Assembly: GCA_030765605.1 (NCBI GenBank) | Contig: JAVCCG010000059.1 | Location: forward strand, 7,939 to 71,938 | From: Candidatus Alcyoniella australis | Lineage (GTDB): Bacteria > Lernaellota > Lernaellaia > JAVCCG01 > Alcyoniellaceae | Length of the DNA: 64,000 nt | Reading direction: 5' to 3' | Shown: piece after piece, positions 61,117-64,000 of the stretch | Numbering within the stretch: the first letter of the stretch is position 1 | Layout: every line of letters starts with the position of its first letter | Program-made: the position numbers and the translations under genes | The notes under the pieces: generated by a model | What the model was told of the DNA's origin: nothing | The model's input: only the letters and a program-made list of their open reading frames with translations | The model's database searches: none

Positions 61117-61758
61117 ATGAACAGACTGAAAATTGTGGCCCTCTGCGGCTCGCCGATCAAGAACGGCAATACCTGCCACTTTATCCAACGCGCGCTGGAA
61201 CCGCTGCCAAGCTCTGAAGTTGATTGCGAGATTATCGAGCTTGCCAAATTGCGCATCGACGACTGCAACCACTGCAACTGGTGCCTGAAGAACAAAGACG
61301 AGGGCCGGATCTGCAAGATCGACGACCAGGCCGAGCCGATCCTGCACACGATCAAATCCGCGGACGTGCTGGTCGTGGCCTCGCCCGCGTACTACGGCCG
61401 CATGTCCGGACGCCTAGCCTGCCTGCTGGACCGCACGCGGCCGTTTATCTTCAGCCCTGCGCACCGCGGCTGCATGGCCGACAAACCCGGCGTGGCCCTG
61501 GCCGTGGGTTGGGGCCGCAACGCGGGGCTGGAGACCACATTGCAATCGATCGTCTGGAGCTTTTTGGTGCTTGAAATGCTGCCCGTGAGCCACCATAACA
61601 GCGGCGCACTGCTCGGCGCAGCCGGAATCTCCAACCCGCTTCTGGTCAACGCCGCGCCCGACGATAAACACGCCGTCGACTCGGACGTGGTCGGAATTTT
61701 AGCTGCCCAAGGCGTGGTCAAACGCGCTATCGACTTGGCGGGGCGGATAAACGGCTAA
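61117..61758 (+). CDS. Flavodoxin-fold NADPH-dependent FMN reductase family protein
   Basis: This 213-residue protein begins IVALCGSPIKNGNT, the FMN phosphate-binding loop, and continues with CNHCNWCLKNKDEGRICKIDD, a cysteine-rich motif typical of the iron-sulfur-flavoprotein-like group that may bind a 4Fe-4S cluster, then VLVVASPAYYGRMSGRLACLLDR. It could be a two-electron flavin reductase or an Isf-type flavoprotein in anaerobic electron transfer. The Cys pattern C-x2-C-x2-C-x7-C is compatible with one cluster. The immediate upstream MBL gene suggests a common transcript. Confidence 0.85.
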   Translation: MNRLKIVALCGSPIKNGNTCHFIQRALEPLPSSEVDCEIIELAKLRIDDCNHCNWCLKNKDEGRICKIDDQAEPILHTIKSADVLVVASPAYYGRMSGRLACLLDRTRPFIFSPAHRGCMADKPGVALAVGWGRNAGLETTLQSIVWSFLVLEMLPVSHHNSGALLGAAGISNPLLVNAAPDDKHAVDSDVVGILAAQGVVKRAIDLAGRING

Positions 61759-61788
61759 AGAAACCTTCTCAACCCATAAGCGCAGTGA

Positions 61789-61941
61789 ATTTTATTAAAT
61801 ATCAGCAACGCGCTGGTGCCGTATCACGAGCTGCTCAACGATATGAGCACCGCGCCGATATCCGTGCTGCAAGTTCCCTACGGCTATGAGCAGAAGATGG
61901 ACGACATCCTCGATTTCTTCGACGAGTATTTAAGAAACTGA
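61789..61941 (+). pseudogene. Possible gene remnant (C-terminal fragment)
   Basis: An open frame from 61789 to TGA 61941 reads ILLNISNALVPYHELLNDMS, then TAPISVLQVPYGYEQKMDDI and LDFFDEYLRN. It looks like a natural protein C-terminus (helical, hydrophobic spacing) but has no good start codon; the first ATG is at codon 20. It lies in the same direction after the reductase gene, and its end overlaps the convergent LarA gene by 12 bp. It could be a fragment of a partly deleted gene. No family is recognised. Confidence 0.35.
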
Positions 61942-63234
61942 GTTTACTCCATCCGCGAGCTCATACTTGGGAATCAGGTACGGGCCCTCGGGGATTACGG
62001 CCAGGCGCGAATCGCCGGACTGCTCGACGCTGCGCCACAGCGCGCGTTCCAGCGAGTCCACAACCTGCACGCCGGTCAGGCTGCGCTGTAAGGCGCTGAG
62101 CCCTTGGCTGAACAGATGTACGCCAAAGCGCCGTGTGGCGCGCAGTTGCATCTGGGTTTGCCACTCGTCAACCGCCGCGTTCCGTTTATCCAGCAGCCGC
62201 GCCAAAAACTCGTCGGGCCCCAAATCGATCAGACGTTGTTGGGCTTGGCAATACTCGGGCGACCCCAGGCCCTCGGAACAGGCCGCAGCCACAAACAGTG
62301 CGCCGCCGGGCTGCACCGCATCGGACGCACCGACCATCGCCTTGACCGCCTGGTAATAGGTGGCGTCCAGCGGATGTCCCGCGGCCGTGGTGACCACATT
62401 GGCAAAGCGCTCGTGAATCAACAGCTCGGCGTGGGCCCGGACGAACTCCACGGCCCGCGCATGGCTGCGTTCGACCTCGCCGAAATTGAGCAGGCAAACC
62501 CGGCGTTCCTCATCGAGCACCGTGTTGATGGCGTAGAGCGGCGCGAGCTTGCGCACGATCTGGAGCTGCTCGCCATGCAGCGGATTGTCGTTGATGTTGC
62601 AGTTGGTCACGCGCGGATCTTCAAGCAGCTGCGCGCTGTGCAGGCGTGTGATGGTGCGCTCGTGGGCCACGCCGGGCGCCACGAGTTTTCGGCCGCCGCT
62701 GTAGCCGGCCATGAAGTGCGGCTCGACCAGGCCCACGGCGATGCGCAGGTCGGCCTCGACCAAACGCTTGTCGAGCATAATCGGCGTACCCGCGTCGGTC
62801 GCGCCCAGGTCCGTGTGCTGCTCGTGGTCGCGCGCGTCGTGGTTGACGATGCGCACGTGTTCGAGCACCCACGGATCGTTTATCAGCTCGGCCAGCTCCG
62901 CGCCGAGGTTCGGGCGGTGCAGGCCCGTGGCGATCAGGATCGTGATCCGTTCCAGGGCCATGCCGTAATCGAGCAATCGGCGAATCAGCAGCGGCAGAAT
63001 CAGCCCGTTGGGCACGGGCCGCGTGATGTCACAGACCAAAATGCAGGCGCTGCTGCATCCGCGCGCCGCCGCACTCAGCGGCTCGCCGCCGTCGGGTTGC
63101 TCCAGGGATTGCTCCAGCGCATGCAGCGGATCGTCGAGCACGGGCAGCGGCGGTTTGCGCAGCACGCGCACGTCCCACTCGTCGGGCAGGTGCAGCTCGT
63201 AGCCGTCGCGGCCGTAGCGCAGGTCGATTTTCAC
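61930..63234 (-). CDS. LarA-like lactate racemase family protein
   Basis: This 434-residue protein of the nickel-pincer LarA family has VCDITRPVPNGLILP near residue 70, TGLHRPN with a candidate His, GLVEPHFMAGYSGGRKLVAPGV (the Lys of GGRK corresponds to the cofactor-attaching lysine) and a later AACSEGLGSPEY. LarA enzymes racemise or epimerise 2-hydroxy acids with a nickel pincer cofactor made by LarB, LarC and LarE, none of which is in this window. The specificity is unknown. It lies 19 bp after the DUF2804 gene on the same strand. Confidence 0.85.
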   Translation of the reverse strand: MKIDLRYGRDGYELHLPDEWDVRVLRKPPLPVLDDPLHALEQSLEQPDGGEPLSAAARGCSSACILVCDITRPVPNGLILPLLIRRLLDYGMALERITILIATGLHRPNLGAELAELINDPWVLEHVRIVNHDARDHEQHTDLGATDAGTPIMLDKRLVEADLRIAVGLVEPHFMAGYSGGRKLVAPGVAHERTITRLHSAQLLEDPRVTNCNINDNPLHGEQLQIVRKLAPLYAINTVLDEERRVCLLNFGEVERSHARAVEFVRAHAELLIHERFANVVTTAAGHPLDATYYQAVKAMVGASDAVQPGGALFVAAACSEGLGSPEYCQAQQRLIDLGPDEFLARLLDKRNAAVDEWQTQMQLRATRRFGVHLFSQGLSALQRSLTGVQVVDSLERALWRSVEQSGDSRLAVIPEGPYLIPKYELADGVNSVS

Positions 63235-63253
63235 TGATGCGCCTGATTCATGC

Positions 63254-64000
63254 CTACCACTTGGCGTAGTGCTCCTCGCAGAAGCCGAACAGGCTGACCT
63301 CTGTTTTTTTACCGCCGACCTTGATCGTGCCCTCGAACTTGCCGAACGGCTGGTGCAGCGAGCTGGCCACCATCCCGAGGTTGACGTCCTCGAAGCGTTC
63401 GAGGTCGGGATGGAAGGTCAAATCAACAACGTGGTCCACTGAGTACACGTGCCAGGGTTTGCCCAGTACGTCGCGTTGATCGTAATCAAAGTTGACGCCG
63501 ACCAGCATCTGCGGATGGCCACTAATCCAAACCGCGTTTTGCGTGTAGCCCGCTGCGATCAGCCCGGTGCTGAAGTTGATGCCGATCGGATTGCCCTCGT
63601 CGTCGTGGCCCACACCCGCGGCCCAGTTCCACGCGGTCTGACGCGGCGGGGTCGAGGCGGTCCAGTCCAGCAGCGCCAGGGCGTTTTTCGAAAACACGTA
63701 CTCCTCGCCGTTGACCGTCACCTTGCCCTCGATCGGCAGTCCGGCGGATTTGTAGGTGTAGTGAAAGCCGAACATCGACTGGCGGCTGGCGGTCGAAACG
63801 CCGCTGCCCGGCTCGCGATAGACGATCTCGCCGCGCAACGCGTCGCCGAAATCAACGCTCAGCGCGCGACTGCCATCGACGATCGTGTTGCGGGCGCAGA
63901 TCCGCGATTTGCCCTTGCCGATGCTGCTCTCGCCGTCGGTGGGCGATGCGGAGAACTGCGTGTTTTAGCCAGCGGCTTCTTGAGGTTGAACTCGGTGATC
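63254..64000 (-). CDS. DUF2804 family protein, apparently frameshifted, N-terminus beyond the window
   Basis: The frame ending at 63254 shows DUF2804 marks: FSKNALALLDWTASTPPRQT, WNWAAGVG, GHPQMLVGVNFDYDQRD, DHVVDLTFHPDLERFEDVNL and the end LFGFCEEHYAKW. Going upstream it stays open to a TAA at 63967-63965, and the coding-like sequence resumes in another frame (ITEFNLKKPLAKT). Both halves would join if the A4 run at 63966-63963 had one more A, giving KPLAKNTQFSASPTDGESS. So there is a -1 frameshift, real or a sequencing error. The first part of the protein lies beyond 64000. Function of the family is unknown; it is a carotenoid- or lipocalin-like beta-fold in some views. Confidence 0.7.

Overview
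This is a GC-rich, gene-dense bacterial chromosome segment from a Gram-negative organism. Outer-membrane hallmarks are a TonB-dependent receptor, LpxL-type acyltransferases, ExbB/ExbD-like proteins and lipoproteins. Several traits recall deltaproteobacteria-like anaerobes or related candidate phyla: a MopE-type CDGxDNDCDG repeat lipoprotein, a lipoprotein with a poly-Asp tether, the HcyBio/UPF0280/NIL-ferredoxin homocysteine cluster, an ADP-forming acyl-CoA synthetase subunit, and a LarA-like racemase. The poly-Asp lipoproteins recall candidate lineages such as Lernaellota, but that placement is a guess. I see no rRNA, tRNA, CRISPR array, prophage or intact insertion sequence.

Layout. (1) 1-7041, minus strand: an apparent operon for an envelope-spanning machine (beta-barrel, lipoprotein, TonB/TolA-like protein, two exported proteins, ExbB-like, ExbD-like, acidic exported protein). 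Upstream lies a ten-repeat MopE-like lipoprotein (7147-8991). (2) 9206-13720: a soluble histidine kinase with ten PAS domains, then an AT-rich gene-free stretch. (3) 14142-18406: a dockerin-bearing lipoprotein; a nitroreductase preceded by what looks like a complete Ile/Thr transcription attenuator; and an exported methionine sulfoxide reductase A in which an in-frame UGA sits at the catalytic cysteine with a SECIS-like hairpin just downstream, so probably a selenoprotein. (4) 18410-30986: M28 peptidase, LolA-like protein, CoA transferase, amidohydrolase, membrane glycosyltransferase, acyl-CoA synthetase subunit, TraB-like protein, RRM protein and TonB-dependent receptor. (5) 31061-33659: homocysteine-biosynthesis cluster under a SAM-I riboswitch. 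(6) 33729-39159: MFS_2 transporter, ceramidase-like protein, degenerate alkaline-phosphatase-fold protein, TPR protein. (7) 39296-55312: a 16-kb minus-strand run of housekeeping genes (yceD-rpmF-fabD-fabG-acpP, a serine-less ACP homologue, a fused two-domain acyltransferase, rpiB, dCMP deaminase, nrdR, ribD, ribE, ribBA, ribH, nusB, an M17 N-domain protein, trkA, trkH, HAD phosphatase, phosphohexomutase). (8) 55453-64000: TauE/SafE exporter, gltX, lon, metallo-beta-lactamase-fold hydrolase, flavodoxin-fold reductase, LarA-like protein, and a DUF2804 gene with an apparent frameshift at the window edge.

The intergenic regions repay attention. They hold a family of palindromic repeats with GGCTTNGAGCC-type cores, the attenuator, the riboswitch and two possible leaderless promoters. 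The most unusual items are the selenocysteine MsrA, the attenuator placed before a nitroreductase, the ACP homologue lacking its phosphopantetheine serine beside a fused acyltransferase, and the ExbB/ExbD-linked envelope operon.
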